A stretch of 64,000 nucleotides of DNA from Armatimonadota bacterium (GTDB lineage: Bacteria > Armatimonadota > JADLDR01), in the NCBI GenBank assembly GCA_020846535.1, contig JADLDR010000118.1:62001-126000 (forward strand), written 5' to 3'. Under the pieces are notes generated by a model. It was not told the origin of the DNA and did not search any database. It was given only the letters and a program-made list of their open reading frames with translations. Below are positions 31,108-41,309 of the stretch, piece by piece (the stretch's first letter is position 1; every line of letters starts with the position of its first letter). The translations under genes and the position numbers were made by a program.

Positions 31108-31836
31108 TTAAAACTCGCCGGGAGGATTGGCGACAGCGGTTTTAGCCTGCTCGGCTGCGCTGGGCCACCAACCGGGCCACTTCTGGGTGTCGTATTTGTT
31201 GGAATAGCGCATCCTCATATACTTGACATGCCCATCGGCGAAAGCCACGTTCCCGCCTTCCTGATGCCAGTAAGGCAGATTGCTGTAGCCCTTGCCCGGA
31301 GGTCCGTCCGGGTTGTGTTCGTCCCAGTTGGGTCCCAGACAGGAATCATGTGTTCTCAGCGGCCAGGCGACCGCGTCCATATAAAGGACGCACTGGGCGG
31401 GCTTGTCGATGCCTGCCTCATTTGAGATGCCGGACATGTGGCAGTTATAGCCATAGCTCCAATACCATTTCGGGTCGATGGGCGGCCAGGAAAACCAGTT
31501 GCCCGCATCCGGAACCGGGCGGCTCGGGCACTGGTAGGCCCCGACGCTCTTGACATACGGGTGCAGCAGGCCCCAATACATAAAACAGCCCCCTGCGCCC
31601 TGGCTTCCGTTGATGGTGACGCAGCAGCCGTAGCAACTCGGCATCATGTTGCCGTCATAATCCTGGTTGTACATGAGCCAGGCGTTGGCGAGCTGCTTGA
31701 GGTTCGAAGCGCAACTGATGGCGCGTGCCTTTTCGCGTGCCTGCGCGAAAACAGGGAAAAGAATGGCGGCAAGGATTGCGATGATCGCAATAACCACAAG
31801 CAACTCAATCAGTGTGAAACCTTTTCTGCGATACAT
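31108..31836 (-). CDS. DUF1559 pseudopilin (prepilin-type N-terminal methylation motif, H-X9-DG domain)
   Basis: [36 protein letters not shown]...[17 protein letters not shown]. Confidence 0.95.
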   Translation of the reverse strand: MYRRKGFTLIELLVVIAIIAILAAILFPVFAQAREKARAISCASNLKQLANAWLMYNQDYDGNMMPSCYGCCVTINGSQGAGGCFMYWGLLHPYVKSVGAYQCPSRPVPDAGNWFSWPPIDPKWYWSYGYNCHMSGISNEAGIDKPAQCVLYMDAVAWPLRTHDSCLGPNWDEHNPDGPPGKGYSNLPYWHQEGGNVAFADGHVKYMRMRYSNKYDTQKWPGWWPSAAEQAKTAVANPPGEF

Positions 31837-31968
31837 CTGTTGATTCTCCTTTCGATAATAGCGTCCGAGCTTCTTTCAGGTGATCGTTCACCCGACAATA
31901 ACGATAAAGGCCAGAATCAATCGCCACCTCCTGCATTTTACTCTTTTATAGAGGAGCTTATCCATCAT

Positions 31969-31997
31969 ATTATAACAATTTCTCATGGTGATGTCAA
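31969..31997 (-). promoter_or_regulatory. near-consensus sigma70 promoter of the DUF1559 gene
   Basis: Minus strand TTGACA - 17 nt - TATAAT. Confidence 0.8.
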
Positions 31998-32063
31998 TAA
32001 TTTTTTTAGGATTTCGATACTTTTATTCACAACTTTGACTTTGAAGAACGCTTTCAGAACAAA

Positions 32064-32091
32064 AAGCGGCCTCCCGATTGGAAGGCCGCTT
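32064..32091. terminator. intrinsic terminator-like hairpin
   Basis: aagcggcctcccgattggaaggccgctt. Confidence 0.65.
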
Positions 32092-32123
32092 CAATGACTG
32101 CCGGGCTGTCGCCCATTTGTTAT

Positions 32124-32745
32124 TTATAGAGGGCGGTCTACGCCGTCAGGGTAGTAGATGCCGCTGCCTGCGCCCTTGTAATTGTTGATCCTCTCGATCT
32201 TGTTCCACTTCACATGCCCGTCGCAGTAGGAGAGGTTGCCCCTGCCCTGGTGGCGGGCCTCGATCCAGTCGATGCGGTTCGGGAAGTTAGGATTGTTATT
32301 GGGGGGTGGCCGGGCCGTATTTGGATTCGAAGAACAGACCTACCGATGCCGGAGCCTGAATCGCGGCTAGAGAGCCGAAGCCGAGGGCGCAGCAGTTATA
32401 GCCATAGTCGCCATAGTAAGTGCCGGCAGGCCAGCAGGTCGGAGCGCACCGCTCGCTTCCGCGGCTGGGGCATTTGAACATATCGTTGTTCTTGGTATAA
32501 GGGTTCAGCAAAGCCTTCTGGTAGAAGCATGCGCCCCCGATGCAGTAGGGCATCGCCTTTTCGTCATAATCCTGGGCATACATGACCCAGGCCGTGCCGA
32601 CCTGTCTGAGGTTGCTCGCACAACTGATCGAGCGGGCCTTCTCCCTTGCCTGCGCGAAAACGGGGAAGAGAATCGCCGCCAGAATCGCGATGATCGCGAT
32701 GACGACGAGCAGTTCGATCAGCGTGAAACCGTTCCGGCGTTGCAT
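32124..32745 (-). pseudogene. second DUF1559 pseudopilin, frameshifted in a G6/C6 run
   Basis: [15 protein letters not shown]...[11 protein letters not shown] | frameshift | [58 protein letters not shown]. Confidence 0.85.
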
Positions 32746-33030
32746 TGAGTGTTCCCTCCTCATCAAGATAACGGATACATTGCCTGTTTCCTGACAGGGA
32801 ACAGGCGCACGAATGCCGCCGGATCTGGTAAATAGCGCGGGATGAGAAGACATTATGCTGATGCTGGCATGGGATAAGAGATATCCAGATGTTCAGATAG
32901 CCGGAGAGCCGAGGGGAATATATGAACGATCTTGCCAGGTGCGCTTCGGGTTACTTTCCAGGGCATTCGAAGATAGGGCGGATCGGTTCACCTCCTTTAC
33001 CTGTGATAACTGATTGCTTTCTTGCTTTTA

Positions 33031-33059
33031 ATATAACCAAAAGCGGAACGTTTTATCAA
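33031..33059 (-). promoter_or_regulatory. sigma70-type promoter of the second DUF1559 gene
   Basis: Minus strand TTGATA - 17 nt - TTATAT. Confidence 0.55.
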
Positions 33060-33120
33060 TGTCTGAGTATTTATTCACAATCGTCTGCAAGTGAGGGAGA
33101 ATGGTGAACGGAGATGTCTT

Positions 33121-34827
33121 TTAGATTGCCGGGGGCGGCCCTTTGACACAGTTTTTACCGCTTTGCTTGGCCTCGTACATACGCATATCAGCCTGATGGA
33201 CAAGACCCTCCTGATCCGTTCCGTCCTGGGGATAGACGGCGACCCCGATGCTGACCGTCACGGCGGCCCGGCTCTTGTATTCATGTTCCAGGGATTCCAT
33301 CAGGGCGCGCAGTTTTTCCCCGACGACCATCCCGCCCCCGGCGTCTGTATTGGGGAGGATGACGGCGAACTCTTCCCCGCCGGAGCGGGCGACGGTATCC
33401 ATCGCCCTTACGTTCTCCCGCACAGTCTGGGCGATGACTTTCAGCACATGATCCCCGGCCAGGTGGCCCAGGGTGTCGTTGATCATCTTGAAATTGTCCA
33501 CATCGAAGACGATCAATGCCAGGGGCGTATCGGTGCGGCGCGCTCGTTCGATTTCTTCGCCGAGCCGCTGGAAGAAGAAAGTGTGGTTGTAGAGCCTGGT
33601 GAGCGGGTCACGAAGCGACATATCCCTCACCTGCTCGAAGAGGATGGCCCGTTGGATCGCCATGGCCGCCTGATCGACAATGACTTCGAAAAGCCGGATC
33701 TGCTCCACGCTGAAGGCATCGGGCTGGGCGCTGGTCATAGTGATGACTCCCTCGATCCGCCCGGCGGGGGTCAGGGGAGCGCAGATATAGGACCGGATAT
33801 CGCTTGCTTGCTCGGTGCAGGGGCAAAGCGGATCGGTGTCCCGGTTGGTCATGATGAACATCTCGCCCGTCCGGGCAGCGATGCAGTCCTCTTCGGGGCA
33901 GGAATCTCCTTCCCGCAAGCACGAACAGGTCCTGGACGAGTCGCCCCAGGAGGCCATTGTGAGCAGATCGGCGGACTCGGGGTCGAAAAGGCGTACCATG
34001 ATGGCAACGCCCTCGAATATCTGGGTTAATTGCAGGAGGGTGCAGTTGATCACGAACTCCAGGTTGTCGCCCGCGCTCATGGTGCGAGCCACATTGAAGA
34101 GGATGCTTCTTTCGGCATCGCTTTTTTCCAGGGCGGCTTTTTTTCGCTCCAATTGCTCCACCGTTTGCTGGAGGTCGTTGTTCAGGTCTTCCAGGGAGGC
34201 CGCCTGGCTTTCGATGGTGGCGTTCTGGCTGGCGAGTTCGTCATAGGCGCGGCTCAGATCGTTCAGCAGTTGCTGGCGTCTCGCGCTCTCCCCCTCAATG
34301 GCGATGCGGTAGCCCGCCAGCCGGGAGATCAGCCACCCGCTGACCGACAGGATCGCCAGGCGAGTCACGATCAGCGCCGAGTTGAGGCTTTCCGGATCCG
34401 GCCTGCTCGGATAGAGCAAGATCGCCCCGATATACATGATCATGGCGAGCAACGTCAGCAGGAGCGCAACGGTGGAGGAGTACAGAACGGACGACAGAAA
34501 AAGAACGAGGATGTAAACAATAAAAAAAGGGCTTTCATGTCCGCGGGTAAAAAACACCAGCAACGAGGTGGCTGCGATCAGCAGAATGACCGCGCCCAGC
34601 ACCAGGCGCGGATCCGATTTCCGAAAGGAGGCGTAGTAGAAATAGAGGATCGGAAGCCCTGCGAGCGCAAGCGACAGCAGCGTTCCGGGCAGACGATAGA
34701 TAATCTGCGGCTGCCAGGCCAACAAGATCAGCAGGCTGCCGACCGCCAGCACAATGCTGTGAGCCGTCCAGCGTAGGGCCGGAACCAATGGCGTATGGGA
34801 GGTTGGTTCGATAGGGCGGTCAGGCAT
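33121..34827 (-). CDS. diguanylate cyclase (TM, GAF, GGDEF)
   Basis: LIVFDVDNFKMINDTLGHLAGDHVLKVIA...RSGGEEFAVILPNTD; N-terminal TM segments and GAF-like region. Confidence 0.93.
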   Translation of the reverse strand: MPDRPIEPTSHTPLVPALRWTAHSIVLAVGSLLILLAWQPQIIYRLPGTLLSLALAGLPILYFYYASFRKSDPRLVLGAVILLIAATSLLVFFTRGHESPFFIVYILVLFLSSVLYSSTVALLLTLLAMIMYIGAILLYPSRPDPESLNSALIVTRLAILSVSGWLISRLAGYRIAIEGESARRQQLLNDLSRAYDELASQNATIESQAASLEDLNNDLQQTVEQLERKKAALEKSDAERSILFNVARTMSAGDNLEFVINCTLLQLTQIFEGVAIMVRLFDPESADLLTMASWGDSSRTCSCLREGDSCPEEDCIAARTGEMFIMTNRDTDPLCPCTEQASDIRSYICAPLTPAGRIEGVITMTSAQPDAFSVEQIRLFEVIVDQAAMAIQRAILFEQVRDMSLRDPLTRLYNHTFFFQRLGEEIERARRTDTPLALIVFDVDNFKMINDTLGHLAGDHVLKVIAQTVRENVRAMDTVARSGGEEFAVILPNTDAGGGMVVGEKLRALMESLEHEYKSRAAVTVSIGVAVYPQDGTDQEGLVHQADMRMYEAKQSGKNCVKGPPPAI

Positions 34828-34982
34828 CCAGAGACCTCACCTCAGCGGAGGGCAGATGTCAGGCAGGGCTCATTGAATGCCTCTCTCATGAAGGTTTCTT
34901 AGGGGAGAAGCATCGCTTGAAGGCAATTTTTATCAGGTTAACCCGAGTTGCTACCTAACCCGGGATCGGTGCCGTTTTCCAC

Positions 34983-35045
34983 TGTAGGGGCGCGATGAAT
35001 CGCGCCCTGCCAGGCCGTTGGGCGCGATGAATCGCGCCCCTACCC
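34983..35045. repeat. two adjacent copies of the GGGCGCGATGAATCGCGCCC palindrome
   Basis: gtaggggcgcgatgaatcgcgccctgccaggccgttgggcgcgatgaatcgcgcccctac. Confidence 0.85.
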
Positions 35046-35130
35046 CCCCCGAAGACTCGATATTCGGTAGCGAGCGTGTTCATGTATATATTATTCCATA
35101 AACGGCGCGAAGCGATACATAACGCTTCCT

Positions 35131-36039
35131 TCAGGGTGTAAAAAAGCCCGGTCTGACAACCGCGTCGGACATGCGGGCCACGCGGGACATGGCCCTGACA
35201 TCGTGGACGCGCACCATATCCGCTCCGCCCGCGATGCCCAGCGCCACCGTGGCCGCCGTTCCCTCCAGGCGGCCATCGACGGGCAGGTTCAGCACCGTTC
35301 CGATAGTCGTTTTGCGGGACGTGCCCAGCAGAAGAGGGTATCCCGGACTTTTAAGACGGCGCAGATCGCGCAAAAGTTCCAGATTATGCTCCGGGCGCTT
35401 CCCGAACCCGATGCCGGGATCGATAATGATAGCCTCCGGCGCTATCCCCGCCGCTTGAGCCGCCTCCGCCCGTTCCGTCAGAAAATCCCGCACTTCCGCA
35501 ACCACATCGATGTACCGGGGGTTTTGCTGCATGTCCTTTGGGGATCCTTTTTTGTGCATCAGCACCACCGCAGCGCCGAACGAAGCGACGACATCGGCCA
35601 TCTCCGGATCGTCCAGGAGGGCGCTCACATCGTTGACAACGCCCGCCCCGGCCTCCAGCGCGGCGCAGGCGACAGAGGCTTTGCGGGTGTCGATGGAAAG
35701 GGGAACCGGCAGAACCGCGACCAGCCGCTCGATGACCGGCAGCACGCGCCTCATCTCCTCTTCGGCGGAAACGGGTGCGGAGCCGGGGCGGGTGGATTCT
35801 CCCCCGATGTCGATGACATCCGCGCCCTCCTCCACCATCCGCAGAGCGTGGCGAACCGCCTCCTCCGCCTGCTCAAAGCACCCGCCGTCCGAGAAGGAAT
35901 CCGGGGTGACATTCAGGATGCCCATGACGAGGGTGCGGCCCGGAGCCGGACCGGCCCGGTATCGGAGGGTGGAGCGACCCCTGCCATCAGGGAGGACGGC
36001 AAGAGGGTGATGAAGAGGGGCAGGGGCGGAATTCATCAT
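35131..36039 (-). CDS. folP: dihydropteroate synthase
   Basis: LVMGILNVTPDSFSDGG, DIGGESTRPGS, LSIDTRKASVA, DPGIGFGK. Confidence 0.96.
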   Translation of the reverse strand: MMNSAPAPLHHPLAVLPDGRGRSTLRYRAGPAPGRTLVMGILNVTPDSFSDGGCFEQAEEAVRHALRMVEEGADVIDIGGESTRPGSAPVSAEEEMRRVLPVIERLVAVLPVPLSIDTRKASVACAALEAGAGVVNDVSALLDDPEMADVVASFGAAVVLMHKKGSPKDMQQNPRYIDVVAEVRDFLTERAEAAQAAGIAPEAIIIDPGIGFGKRPEHNLELLRDLRRLKSPGYPLLLGTSRKTTIGTVLNLPVDGRLEGTAATVALGIAGGADMVRVHDVRAMSRVARMSDAVVRPGFFTP

Positions 36040-37346
36040 CAGTTGTATAGGGGGCTGGTCGGCCAGAGGGGCGGGAAGGCGGGAATCTCCTGTAAGAAGT
36101 CGCCCAGCTCATCCAGCCCTTCGGGGCTGAGATAGAATCCTTTTTCCTGGAGCGTTTCCTCCAGGTGGCGCATCAGGCCCAGCCTGAAGGCGGTGTCGTC
36201 GGTGGCGAGAAGAAGGATCTGCTGGATCTGGTACTGGTCCAGCAGTTCCAGCGCATCCGCTGCGTCCTCGGCCATCTCGTTTTCGGGATCCAACATGACC
36301 ACCCGCCCGAACTCGTAGACGGCATGGGCCACATCCCCGATATGCTGGTAGAGAACCGCCAGCTTGAAATGGTAGGTCGCCTCGAAGGGATTCATCAGCA
36401 CCAGCTCATTGAGTACCTGGATCGCCTCCCGCAGCCTGCCGCACTGGAAGCAGGCGATGCTCAGCATATCCATGATGACCGGGCTGCGCGGGCACGCTGT
36501 CAGGCCGGCCTGGGCCGTTTCGACCGCCTTCCCGAAATCCCCCTGCGTGAGCCGCACTTCCATCAGAGATTCATGAAAGATGCGCTCGTGCGGGCTGAGG
36601 CTGATGGCCTTCAGAAGGGATCCGGCAGCCTTGTCCATATTGTTATAGCTGCGGTAAAGCAGCCCCAGGTGGTAATGGTGGTAGGGGTTGTCCGGGGCGA
36701 GGCGCAGCGCCTTTTTCATGGCGGCGATGGCCTGCCTGCCGTTCCCCTTCTTGTCGTAGGCCGCCGCCAGATCGAGGTATGCCTGTTCGTAGCCGGGGTC
36801 AAGGCGGATGGCCTGCTTGCAGAGGGCGATGCCGTTTTCCACATCGTCGCGCTCGATGCAGAAGAAGCCCAGACTTTTGTAGGCGCGGGCGCAGTCCGGA
36901 TGGCGCTCGATGGTCTTGCGGAAGATGGCCTCCGCCTGAGTGCCTTCTCCTTTCAGGCCGTAGATATAGCCCAGCTCGCAGAGGGCGTCCGCGCAGTTCG
37001 GGTTGACGCTGATGGCGGAGAGAAGAATCTGGATGGCCTGGTCGAGGCGGATCTGCTCCACATAGCAGTAGGCCAGGCTCAGGGAAGCCTCCACGTAAAG
37101 CCTCTGCGTCGAGGTGAGGGGCGCGGGCAGTCTGGGCTGGCTCAGCAGGGTTCTGAGGGTTCTCAGGATATCGAACCCCGGCCCCATGCGCCAGGCGTGG
37201 CGCTTCTGAGCCGGGCTGACCCGGATCACCTGCTTGAGCTTCCGGATGGCGGCATCGTATTCCCCCTGCTCGATGAACACACGGCCTTCCTGGTAGATGC
37301 CCCATATATCGGCTTTGTCCGGCCCTCCGTTTTTACGGATGGTCAT
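36039..37346 (-). CDS. TPR-repeat protein
   Basis: Multiple TPR units, e.g. ADALCELGYIYGLKGEGTQAEAIFRKTIERHPDCARAYKSLGFFCIERDD. Confidence 0.85.
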   Translation of the reverse strand: MTIRKNGGPDKADIWGIYQEGRVFIEQGEYDAAIRKLKQVIRVSPAQKRHAWRMGPGFDILRTLRTLLSQPRLPAPLTSTQRLYVEASLSLAYCYVEQIRLDQAIQILLSAISVNPNCADALCELGYIYGLKGEGTQAEAIFRKTIERHPDCARAYKSLGFFCIERDDVENGIALCKQAIRLDPGYEQAYLDLAAAYDKKGNGRQAIAAMKKALRLAPDNPYHHYHLGLLYRSYNNMDKAAGSLLKAISLSPHERIFHESLMEVRLTQGDFGKAVETAQAGLTACPRSPVIMDMLSIACFQCGRLREAIQVLNELVLMNPFEATYHFKLAVLYQHIGDVAHAVYEFGRVVMLDPENEMAEDAADALELLDQYQIQQILLLATDDTAFRLGLMRHLEETLQEKGFYLSPEGLDELGDFLQEIPAFPPLWPTSPLYN

Positions 37347-37367
37347 GCTTTCCTCCGAAACTGCGGG

Positions 37368-39311
37368 TTATCGCACCTTGCTGCCGGGCGGAACGTCCCG
37401 GTCCGGCATCAGCAGGATGGCCTCACCGCCCACATCGGCGGCCAGCAGCATCCCCTGGGATTCAACCCCGCGGATCTTCGCCGGGGCGAGGTTGACGATC
37501 AGAACGACCGTCTTATCGATCAGCGCGTCGGGCGCATAATACTGGGCGATCCCGGCCACGACAGTGCGAACTTCGGAGCCGATATCCACGCTCAGCTTGA
37601 GCAGTTTGTCGGCCCCGGCCACCTTCTCCGCGCTCTTGATCTGCCCGGTCCGCAGATCCAGTTTTTTGAACTCATCGAAGGATATGTATGGGGTTTCCCC
37701 GGCAGGCTCGTTCACGGCGGGAGTCTCCTCTTTCCTGGGGGTCTCTTTGGCGGTGATGCGCGGGAAGATGGGGGCGACATCGCGCACGCGAGTTCCGGCT
37801 TTCAGCCCGCCCCAAACGGCGGCCCTGTCCCAGACCTGGCCGGAAAGCGCCTCCTCGATGCCGAGTTGATGCCAGATGATCTTCGCCACGGTCGGCATGA
37901 AGGGCGCGACGCCTACCGCCGCAATCCGCACGCTTTCCAGGGCGGTATAGAGGACATTCGCCAGGTCTTCGATTTTTCCTTCCCGGGCCAGCACCCAAGG
38001 GGCCTTCTCGTCCGCATATTTGTTCATCCGGGCGATAAATCGCCACAGGGCGGCAAGAGCCTGCGGGAATTGAAGGGACTCGAAAGCCTCCTCCACCTCG
38101 CAGCATATTTGGGCGGCCAGATCCCGGATCTCGCTGTCGGGCGGTGACTGCTGGGGGACGACGCCCTCGAAATAGCGGGTCAGCATTTGCAGATTCCGGT
38201 TCAGGAGATTCCCCAGGTCGTTGGCGAGGTCGGCGTTGAAGCGGCGGATCAGCCCCTGCATGGAGAAATCGCTGTCGCTGGAGACAGGCAGCTCGCGCAT
38301 CACGAAATAGCGGATGGCGTCCACACAGACATCCACCTCGGCCCCGGAGATGTCCGCCAACTGCCGGGCGAGGGTCGCGGGCGGGACAGCGTTGCCTTTA
38401 GATTTGGATATCTTTTCCCCCTCGATAGTCCAGAAGCCGTGCCCGAAGAGTCGTTTGGGCAGGGGCAGATCGAGGGCCATCAGCATGGCGGGCCAGAGCG
38501 TCGAATGGAAGCGGACGAAGATATCCTTCGCCATGAACTCCACGTCCGGCGGCCAGGTCTGGTTATACTTTTCGGCATCCTCCGGCCAGCCGGTGACGGT
38601 GAGGTAGTTCAGGAGAGCGTCGAACCAAACATAGACCACCTGCTGCGGGTCTTCCCGGACGGGGATCCCCCACCCGTACCCGGAGCGGCTGATGGAGGCG
38701 TCCCGCAGCCCCCCCTCGATGAAGCGCAGCACTTCGTTCCGGCGCACTTCCGGGGTCAGGAATTCGGGATTTTCCTCGATATGCCGCTTCAGGCGGTCGG
38801 TATATCGGCTGAGCCGGAAGAAATAGTTCTCCTCCTCCACCCATTTGAGCGGCTTGCGGCACTCCGGGTTGGGGCAGAGATTGTCCGTCACCTCGGAGGC
38901 GGCGAAAAAGGTCTCATCCGAAAGGCAGTACCATCCGGCATAGGTTCCCTTATAGACATCCCCGGAGGCGATCAAGCGCGAAAGGAACTCCTGCACCACC
39001 CGGATGTGTCGCTCCTCGGTAGTCCGGATAAAATCGTCGTAGGAGATATTCAGCTTGCCCCAGATATCCTTGAACTGGGCGGCGATCTCGTCGGTGAACG
39101 TTTGAGGGTCTTTGCCGCGCTCGCGGGCAGCCTCCAGCACCTTGGGGCCGTTCTCGTCGGTTCCGGTAGCGAATATGACCTTTCGCCCCTTCAGGCGCAT
39201 AAAGCGGGCCATCACATCGGAGACAATGGTGGTGGAGGCGTTCCCCACATGGGGCACATCGTTCACATAATAGATCGGGGTGGTGATATAAAAGGTTTTC
39301 TCGTCGCTCAT
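37368..39311 (-). CDS. metG: methionyl-tRNA synthetase with C-terminal tRNA-binding domain
   Basis: FYITTPIYYVNDVPHVGNASTTIVSD, KISKSKGN, EFKKLDLRTGQIKSAEKVAGADKLLKLSVDIG. Confidence 0.97.
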   Translation of the reverse strand: MSDEKTFYITTPIYYVNDVPHVGNASTTIVSDVMARFMRLKGRKVIFATGTDENGPKVLEAARERGKDPQTFTDEIAAQFKDIWGKLNISYDDFIRTTEERHIRVVQEFLSRLIASGDVYKGTYAGWYCLSDETFFAASEVTDNLCPNPECRKPLKWVEEENYFFRLSRYTDRLKRHIEENPEFLTPEVRRNEVLRFIEGGLRDASISRSGYGWGIPVREDPQQVVYVWFDALLNYLTVTGWPEDAEKYNQTWPPDVEFMAKDIFVRFHSTLWPAMLMALDLPLPKRLFGHGFWTIEGEKISKSKGNAVPPATLARQLADISGAEVDVCVDAIRYFVMRELPVSSDSDFSMQGLIRRFNADLANDLGNLLNRNLQMLTRYFEGVVPQQSPPDSEIRDLAAQICCEVEEAFESLQFPQALAALWRFIARMNKYADEKAPWVLAREGKIEDLANVLYTALESVRIAAVGVAPFMPTVAKIIWHQLGIEEALSGQVWDRAAVWGGLKAGTRVRDVAPIFPRITAKETPRKEETPAVNEPAGETPYISFDEFKKLDLRTGQIKSAEKVAGADKLLKLSVDIGSEVRTVVAGIAQYYAPDALIDKTVVLIVNLAPAKIRGVESQGMLLAADVGGEAILLMPDRDVPPGSKVR

Positions 39312-39403
39312 GAAAGTTGCATCCGCCTTTTTGATGATACTCGTTTATTCGACGCATTTTCGCATAATTCCTGCTCTACGCTCTTTTACCGGAGCGCGGC
39401 AGC

Positions 39404-39432
39404 TTGACTTTCCGGCTATGGAATGATACAAT
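39404..39432 (+). promoter_or_regulatory. sigma70 promoter for the kdsB transcript
   Basis: TTGACT - 17 nt - TACAAT. Confidence 0.7.
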
Positions 39433-39466
39433 GAAGGCCGCGAGCGGACGAAGGCTCTAATAAACT

Positions 39467-39554
39467 AAGGGAGCCATCAGTGCGATTGTCGGAGGCATGG
39501 GGAACCGGGTGCGGACGGTGAAAGCGCGCCGTCCGGCATAGCGCGGCTCCCTTT
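39467..39554 (+). ncRNA. structured 5' leader candidate upstream of kdsB
   Basis: Perfect 9-bp long-range stem AAGGGAGCC/GGCTCCCTT enclosing a 7-bp hairpin CGGACGG/CCGTCCG, inside a ~135-nt 5' UTR. Confidence 0.5.
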
Positions 39555-39572
39555 TCGTCGAGGGAGGATCTT

Positions 39573-40307
39573 TTGAGCGTTGCAGGCATTATCCCGGCGC
39601 GTTATGCGTCCACCCGGCTCCCGGGCAAGGCGCTTGCCAACCTGTGCGGCAAGCTGCTCATCCAGCACGTTTACGAGCGGACGGCGAGGGCCGAAACGCT
39701 GGACGAGGTGATCGTCGCCACCGATGACGAGCGCATCCTGGAGGCCGTCCGGTCATTCGGGGGACGGGCGGAGATGACCTCTCCGGAACACCGCTCCGGC
39801 ACCGACCGGATCGCCGAGGTCGCGGCAAGGCTGGACGCCGATATCATCGCCAACATCCAGGGCGACGAACCGCTGATCGAGCCGAAAATGATCGATACCG
39901 CAGTCCGGGCGCTTCTGGAAGACAAAAGCGTCGAGATGTCTACCCTGAAATCACTCATCCACGACGAGAAGGACATCACCAATCCCAACGTGGTCAAGGT
40001 GGTCACCGATCTCTCTGGCTACGCGCTCTACTTTTCGCGCCTGCCCATCCCCTACTGCCGCGATCCCCGGCAGTCCGGCCCGGTGCGCCACTACCGGCAT
40101 ATCGGCCTCTACGCCTACCGCCGCAGCCTCCTGCTGCGCTATCCTCACCTGCCGCAGACCCCTCTGGAACAACTCGAAATGCTGGAACAACTCCGCGCCC
40201 TGGAGAACGGCTGCCGCATCCGCGTGGCCGAAACCGATTTCGAATCCCTGGGCGTCGACACCCGGGAGGAGTTGGAGCGGGTGCGTCGTATTCTGGAAGG
40301 GGATTGA
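39573..40307 (+). CDS. kdsB: 3-deoxy-manno-octulosonate cytidylyltransferase
   Basis: [32 protein letters not shown]...GTDRIAEVA...[15 protein letters not shown]. Confidence 0.95.
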   Translation: MSVAGIIPARYASTRLPGKALANLCGKLLIQHVYERTARAETLDEVIVATDDERILEAVRSFGGRAEMTSPEHRSGTDRIAEVAARLDADIIANIQGDEPLIEPKMIDTAVRALLEDKSVEMSTLKSLIHDEKDITNPNVVKVVTDLSGYALYFSRLPIPYCRDPRQSGPVRHYRHIGLYAYRRSLLLRYPHLPQTPLEQLEMLEQLRALENGCRIRVAETDFESLGVDTREELERVRRILEGD

Positions 40308-40310
40308 CGG

Positions 40311-40447
40311 GGAGGCAACCGCCCCCCAGCCCCCGCCGGGCTTCGGCGGAGGGGAGCGGTCTTGGGATGCTTTGACCAAATTACCAAGAGAACGCACCAT
40401 CTCAGCCCCCCCGAAGCCCAGGAGGTTGGAGGGTGTTTTACACGCTA
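40311..40447 (-). repeat. dispersed intergenic repeat, inverted relative to 28671-28810
   Basis: Reverse complement contains ggctgagatggtgcgttctcttggtaatttggtcaaagcatcccaagaccgctcccctccgccgaagcccggcgggg. Confidence 0.65.
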
Positions 40448-40482
40448 TCCCACACCCTACCATTCACAACGGACGAAAAACC

Positions 40483-41304
40483 ATGTCTCAAGAAATCTAT
40501 ATAGATTCTATTCCCATCGGCGAGGGGCATCCCTTTGTCCTCATTGCGGGGCCTTGCGTGATGGAGGGGGAGGCGTTTTGCCTGGATCTGGCGGCTTCCC
40601 TTCGCGATATCGCCTCGGGGGTGGGCCTTTCCTTCATCTTCAAAGCGTCGTTAGACAAGGCGAACCGCACCTCCATTCGTTCTTACCGGGGGCCTGGGCT
40701 GGAGGAAGGGCTGAGGGTTCTGCAAGCCGTGAAGAAGCGGCTGAGCGTTCCCGTGCTGACCGATATTCACGAATCGGCCCAGGCGGGGCCTGTGGCGCTG
40801 GTGGCGGATATCTTGCAGATACCGGCCTTCCTGTGCAGGCAGACCGATCTTCTGGTGGCCGCCGCCCGGACCGGCAGGCCGGTGAATGTCAAAAAAGGCC
40901 AGTTTCTATCGCCCTGGGATATGAGAAACGTGGCCGACAAGATCGTGGAGGCCGGCAACAGCCGGGTACTCCTGACCGAGCGGGGCTACAGCTTCGGGTA
41001 TAACAACCTGGTGGTGGACTTCCGGAGCCTGCCCATCTTGCGATCCCTGGGCTTTCCGGTGGTCTATGACGCCACGCACAGTCTTCAGATGCCCGGCGGC
41101 AGGGGCGATGCCTCCGGCGGGCAGCGAGAATACCTGCCGGAACTCGCCCGCGCCGCGGTCGCCGTCGGGATCGATGCCCTTTTCATGGAAGTCCATCCCG
41201 ACCCCGATGCGGCGCTCTCCGACTCAGCCACCCAGTGGCCTCTTCACGAACTCCCGCCTCTTCTGGGAAAGCTGAAAGCCATCGATACCCTGGTAAAAGG
41301 ATAG
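40483..41304 (+). CDS. kdsA: 3-deoxy-8-phosphooctulonate synthase
   Basis: [15 protein letters not shown]...[25 protein letters not shown]...[14 protein letters not shown]...[14 protein letters not shown]. Confidence 0.96.
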   Translation: MSQEIYIDSIPIGEGHPFVLIAGPCVMEGEAFCLDLAASLRDIASGVGLSFIFKASLDKANRTSIRSYRGPGLEEGLRVLQAVKKRLSVPVLTDIHESAQAGPVALVADILQIPAFLCRQTDLLVAAARTGRPVNVKKGQFLSPWDMRNVADKIVEAGNSRVLLTERGYSFGYNNLVVDFRSLPILRSLGFPVVYDATHSLQMPGGRGDASGGQREYLPELARAAVAVGIDALFMEVHPDPDAALSDSATQWPLHELPPLLGKLKAIDTLVKG

Positions 41305-41309
41305 GCCCT

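Noticed and set aside
36165-38147. 660-aa plus-strand ORF
   Set aside because: Antisense to the TPR and metG genes; no domain recognised.
39467-39554. Small SRP (4.5S) RNA or known riboswitch for the kdsB leader
   Set aside because: Lacks the GGTCAGGTCCGGAAGGAAGCAGCC core of SRP RNA and I could not match it to a riboswitch consensus; kept only as an unnamed structured leader.
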